A DNA stretch of 64,000 bases, taken from contig NZ_KB898664.1 of the NCBI RefSeq assembly GCF_000377765.1, positions 231,489 to 295,488 of the forward strand. The letters are read 5' to 3'. Below are positions 9,274 through 16,507 of this stretch, one piece after another. Positions within the stretch are counted from its first letter, which is position 1, and every line of letters starts with the position of its first letter. The notes under the pieces were generated by a model. That model had not been told where the DNA came from. It was given only the letters and a program-made list of their open reading frames with translations, and searched no databases. The translations under genes were made by a program, and so were the position numbers. This stretch comes from Gracilibacillus lacisalsi DSM 19029 (GTDB taxonomy: Bacteria > Bacillota > Bacilli > Bacillales > Amphibacillaceae).

Positions 9274-9314
9274 AGAGCTGTCGACAAGTCATAAAAACTG
9301 GTTGACAGCTTCTT
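9274..9314. terminator. Bidirectional hairpin between convergent genes
   Basis: AGCTGTCGAC pairs with GTTGACAGCT (one mismatch) around a 15-base loop. T-rich sequence lies on both sides, so it can end both the patatin gene and the leftward VOC gene. Confidence 0.7.
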
Positions 9315-9320
9315 TGCTAA

Positions 9321-9731
9321 TTATTCTACATAATTCTCATCCATGTAAACTACTTCCCAAATATGACCATCTAAATCCTGAAAGCTCCAACCATACATAA
9401 AGCCATGATCTTGTTTCTCATTTGCGTGGCTTCCGCCTGCTTCTATAGCCTTATTCACCATTTCATCCACTTGCTCTGGACTTTCAGCTGATAAAGCGAT
9501 TAATACTTCTGTTGCTTTTGTTGCATCAACAATATTTTTATTAGTAAACGTTTGAAAACGACTTTCTTCTAACAACATAACAAAGATATTATCATGAACA
9601 ATCATGCATGTTGTCGTCTCATCTGTGAATTGTTGGTTAAACTCAAACCCTAACGTACTAAAGAAATCAACAGACTTTTTTAAATTCTTAATTGGTAAGT
9701 TTACGAAAATATTGTTTGATCTAAAACTCAT
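9321..9731 (-). CDS. VOC family (glyoxalase/dioxygenase-fold) protein
   Basis: A 136-residue protein of the vicinal-oxygen-chelate fold: FVNLPIKNLKKSVDFFSTLG at the N-terminus, DETTTCMIVHDNIFVMLL in the middle, and FQDLDGHIWEVVYMD at the C-terminus, where the last Glu is the usual metal ligand. The second ATG (9731) is chosen because GAGGTGAAG precedes it at ideal spacing; the first ATG lies 33 bases upstream without one. It belongs to the extradiol-dioxygenase-like group often annotated as glyoxalase; the substrate is unknown. Confidence 0.85.
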   Translation of the reverse strand: MSFRSNNIFVNLPIKNLKKSVDFFSTLGFEFNQQFTDETTTCMIVHDNIFVMLLEESRFQTFTNKNIVDATKATEVLIALSAESPEQVDEMVNKAIEAGGSHANEKQDHGFMYGWSFQDLDGHIWEVVYMDENYVE

Positions 9732-9977
9732 TTTCTTCACCTCTTGATAATGTATTTCTTTCATATTAATTTATATTAGAAAAAGATATTTCTTATATTT
9801 TGCTGTATATTGTGTTTCAAATGATTCAGTAAGTTGAAACGAGAATTTGTTTCTTCCAAGGAAAGAATAAAACCAATATGGGATTGCTTGGTAGTTCCCT
9901 ACAACGCTTGCAATCAATTTCTTAGTGATTAAGATATTTAAATCAAATAAGATAGAAAGGGATAAGCATGTATGTTC

Positions 9978-10006
9978 TTGCTTAGTGCGGTATGTTACAA
10001 TAAAGT
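9978..10006 (+). promoter_or_regulatory. Candidate promoter of the type I toxin mRNA
   Basis: TTGCTT, a 17-base spacer, then TAAAGT. Each hexamer keeps three or four consensus bases. It lies 50 bases upstream of the toxin ORF, leaving room for a structured 5' leader. Confidence 0.35.
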
Positions 10007-10056
10007 TGGATAATGTTCTTTTAGGGAAGGTCGGCTAATCTCCGGGGAAGGGGGTG

Positions 10057-10158
10057 ATGCCTCTGGGTATGTATGAAAGTTTCATGGTGTTGTTTAGTTT
10101 TGGAACTTTCTTGATAGCATTACTCGCTTTGATCGTTTCGATGATCAATCGAAAATAG
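10057..10158 (+). CDS. Putative holin-like type I toxin peptide (Hol_Tox/TxpA-like)
   Basis: A 33-residue peptide starting at ATG after GGAAGGGGG. It has a short polar N-terminus with YESFMVLFSFGTF, a single hydrophobic helix (FLIALLALIVSMI), and the basic end NRK. This matches the putative holin-like toxin family, whose members in Firmicutes are membrane-active peptides silenced by an antisense RNA. The surroundings fit: a structured 3' region ending in a strong terminator, and a promoter-like sequence on the opposite strand over the 3' end of the ORF. It has no ordinary protein-coding neighbour in an operon. Confidence 0.75.
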   Translation: MPLGMYESFMVLFSFGTFLIALLALIVSMINRK

Positions 10159-10180
10159 ACCTCCCTATTTACCCTGACAA
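10152..10180 (-). promoter_or_regulatory. Candidate promoter of an antisense antitoxin RNA
   Basis: Read on the minus strand, TTGTCA (10180-10175), a 17-base spacer and TATTTT (10157-10152) form a good sigma-A-type promoter. Transcription from it would run back through the whole 33-codon toxin frame, as expected of a type I antitoxin RNA. The RNA end is not identified. Confidence 0.45.
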
Positions 10181-10239
10181 GTGACTAGGTGAGGCCTATC
10201 TAACAGATAGCCGAACCCTTCTGGGGGAACCGCTTATCC

Positions 10240-10268
10240 AAAGCCCACAGTTACCGCTGTGGGCTTTT
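10240..10268 (+). terminator. Rho-independent terminator of the toxin mRNA
   Basis: AGCCCACAG and CTGTGGGCT pair perfectly around a six-base loop and are followed by TTT. A second small stem (CTATCT/AGATAG) lies about 40 bases upstream in the same 3' region. Confidence 0.8.
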
Positions 10269-10379
10269 AGTATGAGTATATGCTTTACCTAATGTCATTA
10301 TAGCAATACTTTGCTGATTTGTCACTAACTCTGATAGTATAATGGGCAAATAGGCAGGAGAATTAAAGGGGAAGATGCC

Positions 10380-10514
10380 ATGGCTGAAGATAAACAGAAA
10401 TTTAACAGCTTGAAGAACTGGAGACGTCTTGTCGACATTTCACACAATAAAGTATCTAGCGGTAGCTCTATTCATTCTCTTGTTTTTCCTGATTTGATAA
10501 ATGTCCAGTTTTAA
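10380..10514 (+). pseudogene. Small single-TM protein gene, apparently frameshifted
   Basis: An ATG after AAAGGGGAAG opens a frame (MAEDKQKFNSLKNWRRLV) that runs 44 codons to 10514. From near codon 18 the frame one base ahead encodes KYLAVALFILLFFLI and stops at 10497, a perfect membrane helix expected after the charged start. The annotated frame instead gives a polar, Ser-rich tail. This suggests a one-base frame change in a small membrane-protein gene; whether it is natural or an assembly error cannot be told. Family not recognised. Confidence 0.45.
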
Positions 10515-10614
10515 CATAGCTACAAAATAAAAGCTGATTAAATGATGGACTAAGAATAGTCGAGTATAATACTAATAGGCATTTGAATTTTATTTCAGAA
10601 CGGAGAGTTGCTGG

Positions 10615-11943
10615 ATGAAATACGTTATAATCGGTGGAGTTGCGGCAGGGATGAGTGCAGCGATGGAAATTAAGCGAACAGATGATGCTGCGGAGATCAC
10701 AGTGTTGGAACGTGGTGAAGATTATTCATATGGGCAATGTGGGCTACCATATGTAATCAATGGACTTGTACCGTCAACCAAAGATGTTATTGCGAGGACG
10801 GTTGAAACATTTAGAGAAAAGTACAGTATTGATGCCAGAATATATACGAATGTGACAAAAGTAGATCCGCAAAACCACCAAGTCATAGGTTTCCATCTAG
10901 ATTCGAATCAATCCTTTACTTTAAAATATGATCGATTGTTAATCGCCACAGGCGCTGATCCTATTTTGCCAGAATGGCCAGGAATTGATTTAGAAGGAAT
11001 TCATACGTTAAAAACTTTACAAGATACAGATGGATTAATGACTGAGTTAACAGAAGAAATCAAGCATGTCACCATTGTTGGGGCAGGCTATATCGGACTC
11101 GAAGTGGCAGAGAGTTTTCGATCAATCGGAAAAGAAGTAACACTAATTCAAAGAGGCGATCAATTAGCGAAAATTTTCGACGAAGATATGTCAAAGTTAA
11201 TTGAAAAAGAAGCATTATATCATCAGATTGACATTAAGTTAGTGGAAGAAGTAACAGGTTTTTCTGGTAAAGAACGTGTGGAAGCAGTTATTACCAACAA
11301 GAGTACATATTCAACTGATTTAGTTCTGCTAAGTGCTGGAGTAAAACCGAATACTGATTTTCTAAAAAGTAGTGGGATTCAGATGAACAAGGAAGGTGCG
11401 ATTCGTGTAAATGCCTATATGGAAAGTTCGATTCCAAACGTATATGCTGCAGGTGATTGTGCCACACATTATCATATGATCAAACAGGTGGATGATTATA
11501 TTCCATTAGGTACTACCGCCAACAAACAAGGTAGAATTGCTGGTGCAAACATGGCTGGAAATGCCATTACGTTTAAAGGAATAGTAGGTACATCCATTAT
11601 CAAATTCTTTGACTTAGATCTAGGTAGAACTGGAATCACGGAAACAGAAGCAAAAAGGTTGAACATACCTTATCAGATTGAAACAAGAGAAGACACGAAT
11701 CAGGCAGGTTATTATCCAGGAGCGAAAACACTAACTATTAAGTTGATTTTCCATCAGAAAACGAGTCAATTATTAGGTGGCCAGATTATCGGAAGGAAAG
11801 GTGTCGACAAGCGGATCGACGTATTGGCCACGGCGTTATTCAATAAAATGACCATTCAACAATTGCAAGACCTTGACCTGGCATACGCTCCGCCATTTAA
11901 CAGTGTTTGGGATCCAATTCAAAAAATTTCCCGAAAAACGTAA
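10615..11943 (+). CDS. cdr: CoA-disulfide reductase
   Basis: A 442-residue flavoprotein of the pyridine-nucleotide disulfide reductase family. FAD-binding GGVAAG lies at residues 7-12; a single redox Cys42 sits in YGQCGLPYVING, the CoADR/NADH-oxidase arrangement that uses a Cys-S-CoA mixed disulfide instead of a CxxxxC pair. The NAD(P) motif VGAGYIGLEVAESF is near 153-166, and YAAGDCA marks the second FAD site. The dimerisation domain ends with YAPPFNSVWDPI. CoADR keeps CoA reduced in bacilli lacking glutathione. NADH oxidase or polysulfide reductase activity is the alternative. It is monocistronic. Confidence 0.85.
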   Translation: MKYVIIGGVAAGMSAAMEIKRTDDAAEITVLERGEDYSYGQCGLPYVINGLVPSTKDVIARTVETFREKYSIDARIYTNVTKVDPQNHQVIGFHLDSNQSFTLKYDRLLIATGADPILPEWPGIDLEGIHTLKTLQDTDGLMTELTEEIKHVTIVGAGYIGLEVAESFRSIGKEVTLIQRGDQLAKIFDEDMSKLIEKEALYHQIDIKLVEEVTGFSGKERVEAVITNKSTYSTDLVLLSAGVKPNTDFLKSSGIQMNKEGAIRVNAYMESSIPNVYAAGDCATHYHMIKQVDDYIPLGTTANKQGRIAGANMAGNAITFKGIVGTSIIKFFDLDLGRTGITETEAKRLNIPYQIETREDTNQAGYYPGAKTLTIKLIFHQKTSQLLGGQIIGRKGVDKRIDVLATALFNKMTIQQLQDLDLAYAPPFNSVWDPIQKISRKT

Positions 11944-12071
11944 GATTTATTGATCATATAAACTAAGAAAAAAACGGCAAACCCCGCCGGTCCATTATTA
12001 AATGCAAATAGAAGTCGATTACTTTATTAGTTATAATGGAATATTTGAACAGCTTAACCACCACTCCGGCT

Positions 12072-12183
12072 GCCAACTTCCCTTTCCGTGGGGTTTGTCC
12101 TTCAGCTAACTTTTTCGAGCAAAATCCGCTCGAAAAAGTGGATCTTCAGGCCAAACACTTCCCACAGGAGTGAAAGTTGGCGC
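12072..12183. repeat. Palindromic repeat, family B, copy 1
   Basis: The outer arms CCAACTT/AAGTTGG enclose CTTTCCGTGGGG and CCCACAGGAG. The core reads CTTCAGCTAACT, hairpin TTTTTCGAGC/GCTCGAAAAA, then AGTGGATCTTCAG. Related copies are at 16237-16328, 55613-55722 and 60404-60543, with the same flanks but different central hairpins. Confidence 0.85.
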
Positions 12184-12200
12184 CTACGCTTAAATCTGCT

Positions 12201-12407
12201 CTACAACGCTAGCATGAAGTAATACAGTTGCTTTTATCATTACTAATAGCAATTCTTCACTTTTTCTATTGTAAAAAAATCAACCTAATACTTATGATAA
12301 GAATTGTTGCACCTTCTCATAGCAAAGTAATTAGTCGAAGCGTTGCAATTATACATCAAACCTTTTAAAATAACTACTTCGCTTAACAACGTCATTACAC
12401 TGATTTT
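12201..12407 (+). repeat. Intergenic host repeat, copy 1 (empty site)
   Basis: From CTACAACGCTAGCATG through AAATCAACCTAATACT to AAAATAACTACTTCGCTTAA and CTGATTTT this block aligns in order with the reverse complement of 16166-16450. The other copy carries an extra palindrome of about 90 bases at the position of TAATTAGTC here (12330-12340). With the preceding palindrome it fills nearly all of the 526-base gap 11944-12469; I see no gene in it. Confidence 0.8.
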
Positions 12408-12427
12408 ATACTTCTTTCCATACAAGC

Positions 12428-12457
12428 AAAAGACTTCCATGGTATTGGAAGTCTTTT
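12428..12457 (-). terminator. Terminator of the DUF2515 gene
   Basis: AAAAGACTTCC and GGAAGTCTTTT pair perfectly around an eight-base loop. On the minus strand the stem ends in TTTT; it lies just after the stop of the leftward gene. Confidence 0.75.
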
Positions 12458-12469
12458 AATCATGGTTAC

Positions 12470-13558
12470 TTATTTGCTTAGTGGTTCTTTAGCAAGGATA
12501 GCAACCTCCATCTTCTCCAATGATACACAATATTCATCTTGAATATCTCCATTTACTTTGGAAGGATCTTTTTGTAAATAGTGAATCACTCTCCAATTGG
12601 AATACCAGTCGCCTTTTTCTGCTGGTTGCTGTTCAACATTACTCCAAGCATTCTCTAAGGAAGGACTGTACAAACGGTTTGCTCCAGGTTTTAATTGGCA
12701 TCCTTCTAGCCTTTGTTGAAAAGTTTCGTCAGGGTTGGATTCGTTGATGTCATTAAAAATGTCTGGCCAGTAGTCTTTCCTTGACCCTGTGTGTGGTTGC
12801 CGCATTGCCATATCATAAATGTCGGAGAAGAAATTATCATCAAATAATAATTGATACAACCGTTTACCTAATAGAATTCGCTCCTTTAAAGAAGCAAATT
12901 GATGTACAGATTGCCCGACTAGTTTAACGTGCTTTCCATCATTGAAGGGAAACAGTATTTGATTCAGTTGCAATAACTCCTGCATTTTAAATTCTACCGA
13001 TTCCAACAATGTAGCTTGATATTCTTTGTTCTGAATGACTCTGCCTTCGATATAGTTTTGTTCGTTAATAATAAGTGCGACAGTTATCAGGTAATTATCT
13101 TTCTTTTGATAATAATGATCCCACATCACCTTCATAAAATAAGATATACCGAATTGTGGAAGTAAATAGAATAAATTTTTATTTGCTTTTTTACTCTCTT
13201 CATATAACAGCAATTGAGGATAGGCGTCATGAAAAATCAGCCAATTACTCCGTTCTAAAAATGCAAAAAAATAAGCTTGCTGCTCTTTAGTCATGAGCCG
13301 TGTCAATAGGCTTCCCTTCAAATCAGTCATGTTCCATCCGGCATTTCGGGACACCATATGTGCCAGAAATGCCCATTCGATTTCAGGATTTCTTTTAAAA
13401 AATGCAAGATATGCTTTCGTTCTAGTAACGTTATTCAGATTATTTTCCCTTGTCTGTCCTTTGATAAATTGTACCAGTTTTGCTTCATCGTCTGTAAGGC
13501 TGTCAAAGTCAGTAAAGGAATCTTTGTTTTGCTGTAATGTTTTTTTTATTGACTTCAA
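12470..13558 (-). CDS. DUF2515 family protein (YppC-like)
   Basis: A protein of 362 residues from the first standard start, a TTG at 13558. The segment TKAYLAFFKRNPEIEWAFLAHMVSRNAGW and the end of the protein match the DUF2515 group, which includes B. subtilis YppC; the role is unknown. There are no membrane or signal segments. The only strong ribosome site (GGAGG at 13604-13600) lies 40 bases upstream of this TTG and eight bases before an in-frame ATA at 13591, with IFNKWKKLPTDL in frame between them. The true protein may therefore start at 13591 with a non-standard codon and have 373 residues. Confidence 0.8.
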   Translation of the reverse strand: MKSIKKTLQQNKDSFTDFDSLTDDEAKLVQFIKGQTRENNLNNVTRTKAYLAFFKRNPEIEWAFLAHMVSRNAGWNMTDLKGSLLTRLMTKEQQAYFFAFLERSNWLIFHDAYPQLLLYEESKKANKNLFYLLPQFGISYFMKVMWDHYYQKKDNYLITVALIINEQNYIEGRVIQNKEYQATLLESVEFKMQELLQLNQILFPFNDGKHVKLVGQSVHQFASLKERILLGKRLYQLLFDDNFFSDIYDMAMRQPHTGSRKDYWPDIFNDINESNPDETFQQRLEGCQLKPGANRLYSPSLENAWSNVEQQPAEKGDWYSNWRVIHYLQKDPSKVNGDIQDEYCVSLEKMEVAILAKEPLSK

Positions 13559-13768
13559 ATCAGTAGGTAATTTTTTCCATTTGTTAAATATTCGTGATCC
13601 CTCCTTTATTATCTTTATGTTTAGGTTATGTATCCATACGATTATGTTTACTATATGAAAAGGAATTTATACAATTAGGTGATAATGAATGGATTCTAAG
13701 CTAAATATATTTCATTAACTAGAGTGCTTTGTAGATAGGTTATGTTTAACAAAAGAGGGGAATTACAT

Positions 13769-13802
13769 AAAAAAATATAGGGATGAACGTACATCCCTAT
13801 AA
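13769..13802 (-). terminator. Terminator of the zinc-ribbon gene
   Basis: TATAGGGATG and CATCCCTATA pair around six bases. On the minus strand a run of T follows, just after the stop of the leftward gene. Confidence 0.8.
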
Positions 13803-13807
13803 TAGGT

Positions 13808-14053
13808 TTAGCCAAAAAATAAGTCCAAAATGTTGGATCCTGTAGTAGATTCTTTATTATAAAATTCAGAGTAACCACAGTCCTCACAATAGACCACAAG
13901 AAATCGATTATTTTGCACATCAAACATTTTGGAGAGACCTGTTCCAGTCATTGCTACTTCTTTTTGTGCTGCTCTAGTACTTCCGCATTTAATACAACCG
14001 TTGTGTTCCACTATGTTCATACCTCCTAAATTGCTAACTGAATACATTTTCAT
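13808..14053 (-). CDS. Small zinc-ribbon protein
   Basis: An 81-residue protein with two CxxC knuckles, CIKC near residue 20 and CEDC near residue 57, followed by GYSEFYNK, the arrangement of the nucleic-acid-binding zinc-ribbon proteins of bacilli. The first ATG is preferred since AGGAGAG lies at good spacing. A second ATG (14020) directly abuts an AGGAGGT and would leave too little room. Partners and function are unknown; it shares its direction with the DUF2515 gene but has its own terminator. Confidence 0.7.
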   Translation of the reverse strand: MKMYSVSNLGGMNIVEHNGCIKCGSTRAAQKEVAMTGTGLSKMFDVQNNRFLVVYCEDCGYSEFYNKESTTGSNILDLFFG

Positions 14054-14174
14054 AAAGTATTCTCTCCTATTGTCTACGATTCAGATATCAATATGTTTCA
14101 TTTTTTGTGAACAAAATCATCATTTCAACTTTCGTTTACCTGTTAAAATAAGATTAATAAAAAATAGGAAGTGA

Positions 14175-14300
14175 ACATAATGCGACATTGCAACAATTGA
14201 AATATGTAATTGAAGTGCTATAACAGATGGGGAATTCCGTCGCTCATGGTGGCATTTAGATTTTATGCAAATGTACATGGAGCAGAAGATTAAAAAATGA
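14175..14300 (+). pseudogene. Possible remnant of a LysR-type regulator gene
   Basis: One frame reads TLQQLKYVIEVL and then hits a stop; this is the typical first helix of LysR regulators (LQQLKYVxEV). What follows is broken by stops in all frames up to a terminator at 14371. Only a dozen residues support this, so it may be chance. Confidence 0.25.
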
Positions 14301-14370
14301 TTACTAGATTAAAAGAGTGGACTTAAGGATTATTTTTTCGAGTAGGTATGGAAGTCGGCTATAAGTCCTA

Positions 14371-14421
14371 TAACGAGTTAGAAAGTGTATGTTGTTTCGT
14401 CACTTTTTAACTCGTTTTTTT
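14371..14421 (+). terminator. Orphan Rho-independent terminator
   Basis: AACGAGTTAGAAAGTG pairs with CACTTTTTAACTCG (one mismatch) and is followed by seven T. No intact gene lies upstream on this strand, which supports a decayed gene before it. Confidence 0.75.
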
Positions 14422-14449
14422 GCTTGATAATCATTTCGTCAAGAATGAA

Positions 14450-14476
14450 TTGAAATTATCAAGCATATACTATAAT
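14450..14476 (+). promoter_or_regulatory. Promoter of the SpoIIS toxin locus
   Basis: A perfect TATAAT at 14471 with TTGAAA 15 bases before it; spacing is short but the -10 box is ideal. It lies 80 bases upstream of the toxin start. Confidence 0.5.
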
Positions 14477-14557
14477 AAGCACTTTTGGAAAAAATAGGGC
14501 ATTAACGTCTTTTTGGAAAAATCTATCTTCTATACAGGAGAGAGGGTGTGAATAAAG

Positions 14558-15448
14558 ATGGAGAAAGAAACAGTTATTATATCAATTCTGGTAGGGGTTC
14601 TCCTGTTGTTTATTTTATTCGTATACATCCAAAGTTTACGGAGTTTCCATGATAAAGAAGATAATCGTTTTACTGAAAATCTATATCAATATAGAAAAAC
14701 TTTGTATTTTTTATTTGTCTTAGTGATAGGGGCTTTGTGGTTAGTTGAAATCATTTCTATTGACGATTGGCAAAAACTAGTGATTTTAGCTGGAATGGCA
14801 GTATTTATTGATATATTTGTATTTTCTACGCCAACAATAAAGAAGATTTGGAAGACAGAATTTCAAAGCTATGATCCATTAAAAACATATATACAAGAGA
14901 ATAGTTTGATAGAAGAAAAGCAACAAGATAAGCTGAATTATTTCTCCCAATTGCTGCAAATCGCTCCATTTATTAAATCCGATATTGATAAGAAACAGCT
15001 TGATTTTCCAGATTCACTTAATTTATTTCTAAGTTACTATGCAGATACTTTTGGTTTACGTGTTCACCTTTATGAGGTGAAACCGAAAGACCTTGAAACA
15101 GAGTATGAACCTATTGATATTTTTATAAAAACGATTCAAACGATAAAGCAAACACACACATTGGATTGGGAAAGTATGCTGGACAACTTGGTGATAGACA
15201 ATGAAGATAATATTGAAAGGGTAATTATGGAAACATTATGGAACGGAGATATTGTGGCATTAGATCGTGAAGAAAAACATGGAAAAGGTATGGCACACAT
15301 ATGTCCTGCTTTTGTAGGCGAAAATCATACGTTTATTTTATTTATTGAGGAAATACATGAAAGAGTTTATGAGATTGATGCATTATTTATCACCAATCTA
15401 GCTTGTCTTTTCTGTTTTCTTGAAGATGAAAAATTAGTGACAAATTAA
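14558..15448 (+). CDS. spoIISA: SpoIISA family membrane toxin
   Basis: A 296-residue protein with three N-terminal membrane helices (about residues 6-28, 48-66, 73-92) and a soluble C-terminal domain. The segment YRKTLYFLFVLVIGALWLVE, and after it DIFVFSTPTIKKI, aligns by eye with B. subtilis SpoIISA, as does the end (IDALFITNLACLFCFLE). SpoIISA damages the membrane and is blocked by the small proteins SpoIISB and SpoIISC. This one is about 50 residues longer than the B. subtilis protein, mainly in the cytoplasmic GAF-like domain. It has AGGAGAGAGGGTG before the ATG, and two small basic ORFs follow. Confidence 0.82.
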   Translation: MEKETVIISILVGVLLLFILFVYIQSLRSFHDKEDNRFTENLYQYRKTLYFLFVLVIGALWLVEIISIDDWQKLVILAGMAVFIDIFVFSTPTIKKIWKTEFQSYDPLKTYIQENSLIEEKQQDKLNYFSQLLQIAPFIKSDIDKKQLDFPDSLNLFLSYYADTFGLRVHLYEVKPKDLETEYEPIDIFIKTIQTIKQTHTLDWESMLDNLVIDNEDNIERVIMETLWNGDIVALDREEKHGKGMAHICPAFVGENHTFILFIEEIHERVYEIDALFITNLACLFCFLEDEKLVTN

Positions 15449-15556
15449 ATAAAAAAGTAATAAATCGGGAGTTATTCCCGTAAAATGATGAAGAGTATCT
15501 TAAAGTCGAGGTAATTTAAGTAAGTTGATGTAAAGAAGTTGAGGAGGAGGAGTTTT

Positions 15557-15769
15557 GTGATTGAGACAGTGATAGGAGCCAATTTAAAAAGAGATGAAAA
15601 GAAGGAACTTAAATCACATAATGTGAATACACTATACCAAGAAACCACTCCCTTGAGTGATATTCTAAGTCGTAAGAAATCACCAATTACACAAATAGCG
15701 GATGCATCTAAAACCCGATATACGAAAGATTTGGAGAAGTTAAGGCGAAAAGCATTAAAAAAGTTATAA
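15557..15769 (+). CDS. Small basic protein, candidate SpoIISB-type antitoxin
   Basis: A 70-residue protein starting at GTG with GGAGGAGGAG ahead of it, one of the strongest ribosome sites in the window. It is rich in Lys, Arg, Ser and Thr with no membrane segment, and ends KDLEKLRRKALKKL, a likely amphipathic helix. I see no clear match to SpoIISB in sequence, but position, size, charge and likely disorder fit an antitoxin that wraps the toxin domain. Alternative: unrelated small protein. Confidence 0.55.
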   Translation: MIETVIGANLKRDEKKELKSHNVNTLYQETTPLSDILSRKKSPITQIADASKTRYTKDLEKLRRKALKKL

Positions 15770-15868
15770 TGGAGAAGCGACCCTTTTTTCTAAGTAATGT
15801 GATAAGGGAGATGGGTTGTATTTTTTTTTGTTAAAAAGTAAGAAGATTGATGAGGAGAGATGGAAGAC

Positions 15869-16024
15869 ATGACTAAAATCAAAAAGGAAAGCACCGATCT
15901 CATCAAACGAAAAAAATTTCCTAAAGTTACACAATGGAAAGGCAAGACTAGAGAAGAAAAGCGTCATCAAGCTATGTTAAATCAAATTAAGAAATTACAA
16001 AAAGATGATAGGACTTATTTATAA
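15869..16024 (+). CDS. Second small basic protein, candidate SpoIISC-type antitoxin
   Basis: A 51-residue, strongly basic protein (MTKIKKESTDLIKRKKF then VTQWKGKTREEKRHQAML) with GAGGAGAG upstream; an in-frame ATG at 15860 is too close to that site. B. subtilis spoIIS encodes two small antitoxins after the toxin, and this ORF would be the second. The evidence is position, size and charge only. Confidence 0.5.
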   Translation: MTKIKKESTDLIKRKKFPKVTQWKGKTREEKRHQAMLNQIKKLQKDDRTYL

Positions 16025-16076
16025 TCTTAATTCTAACGATGTGATGATTCGGCTTTAAGCAAAAAGGAGTGCTGTT

Positions 16077-16127
16077 GTGAGACAAGTAAATAGCAGAACG
16101 TATCAAGACACTTGGATTAAATTTTGA
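16077..16127 (+). CDS. Possible 16-residue ORF ending inside a terminator
   Basis: GTG preceded by AAAGGAGTGCT opens a 16-codon frame (RQVNSRTYQDTWIKF) whose stop lies in the loop of the next terminator. It may be a truncated third small gene of the SpoIIS locus. Confidence 0.25.
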   Translation: MRQVNSRTYQDTWIKF

Positions 16128-16147
16128 CTTTTATCCAAGTGTTTTTT
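16107..16147 (+). terminator. Terminator of the SpoIIS-like locus
   Basis: ACACTTGGAT pairs with ATCCAAGTGT around a 16-base loop and is followed by TTTTTT. Confidence 0.8.
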
Positions 16148-16165
16148 AGCCAGTAAAGAAAGCAT

Positions 16166-16450
16166 AAAATCAGCGCAATGCTTGTGTTAAGCGAAGTAGT
16201 TATTTTGACATGTTTAATGTATATTTGCCATGTCGCGACTAATTATTTTCCGCGGGCACGGCTTCAACTAACTTTGCAAAGTGGATTTTTGGTTCATGCT
16301 ATTCTCGCAGGCGTCACCGTAATTAGTCTTCCTTAGAGGTGTAACAATTCTTGTCAGAAGTAATAGGTTGACTTTTTTACAATAACAGGTTGTACATCGC
16401 TTTTTGTAAGTGAAAACATTCGTGTTATCAAATGCTAGCTAGCGTTGTAG
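16166..16450 (-). repeat. Intergenic host repeat, copy 2 (inverted, filled site)
   Basis: The reverse complement aligns with 12201-12407 from CTACAACGCTAGC to CGCTGATTTT, including AAGAATTGTTACACC and AAAATAACTACTTCGCTTAA. The alignment is interrupted by the palindrome at 16237-16328. With the terminator before it, this accounts for the gap 16025-16507. Confidence 0.8.
16237..16328. repeat. Palindromic repeat, family B, copy 2
   Basis: Perfect outer arms GACTAATTA/TAATTAGTC enclose TTTTCCGCGGGCACGGCTTC, the shortened core AACTAACTTTGCAAAGTGGA, and CTCGCAGGCGTC. The central hairpin here is CTTTGCAAAG. It sits within the host repeat and is absent from the equivalent place at 12.3 kb. Confidence 0.85.
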
Positions 16451-16507
16451 AACATGAAATAACGAAGAAACCGATATAATTGATTTTATGATTTCTATTG
16501 GAATCAT

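Noticed and set aside
11981-12430. CRISPR-like or phage attachment repeat
   Set aside because: The repeats are dispersed palindromes without regular spacers, and no cas, integrase or phage gene is near.
12520-12747. Rightward frame opposite the DUF2515 gene
   Set aside because: Antisense shadow; contains no recognisable domain.
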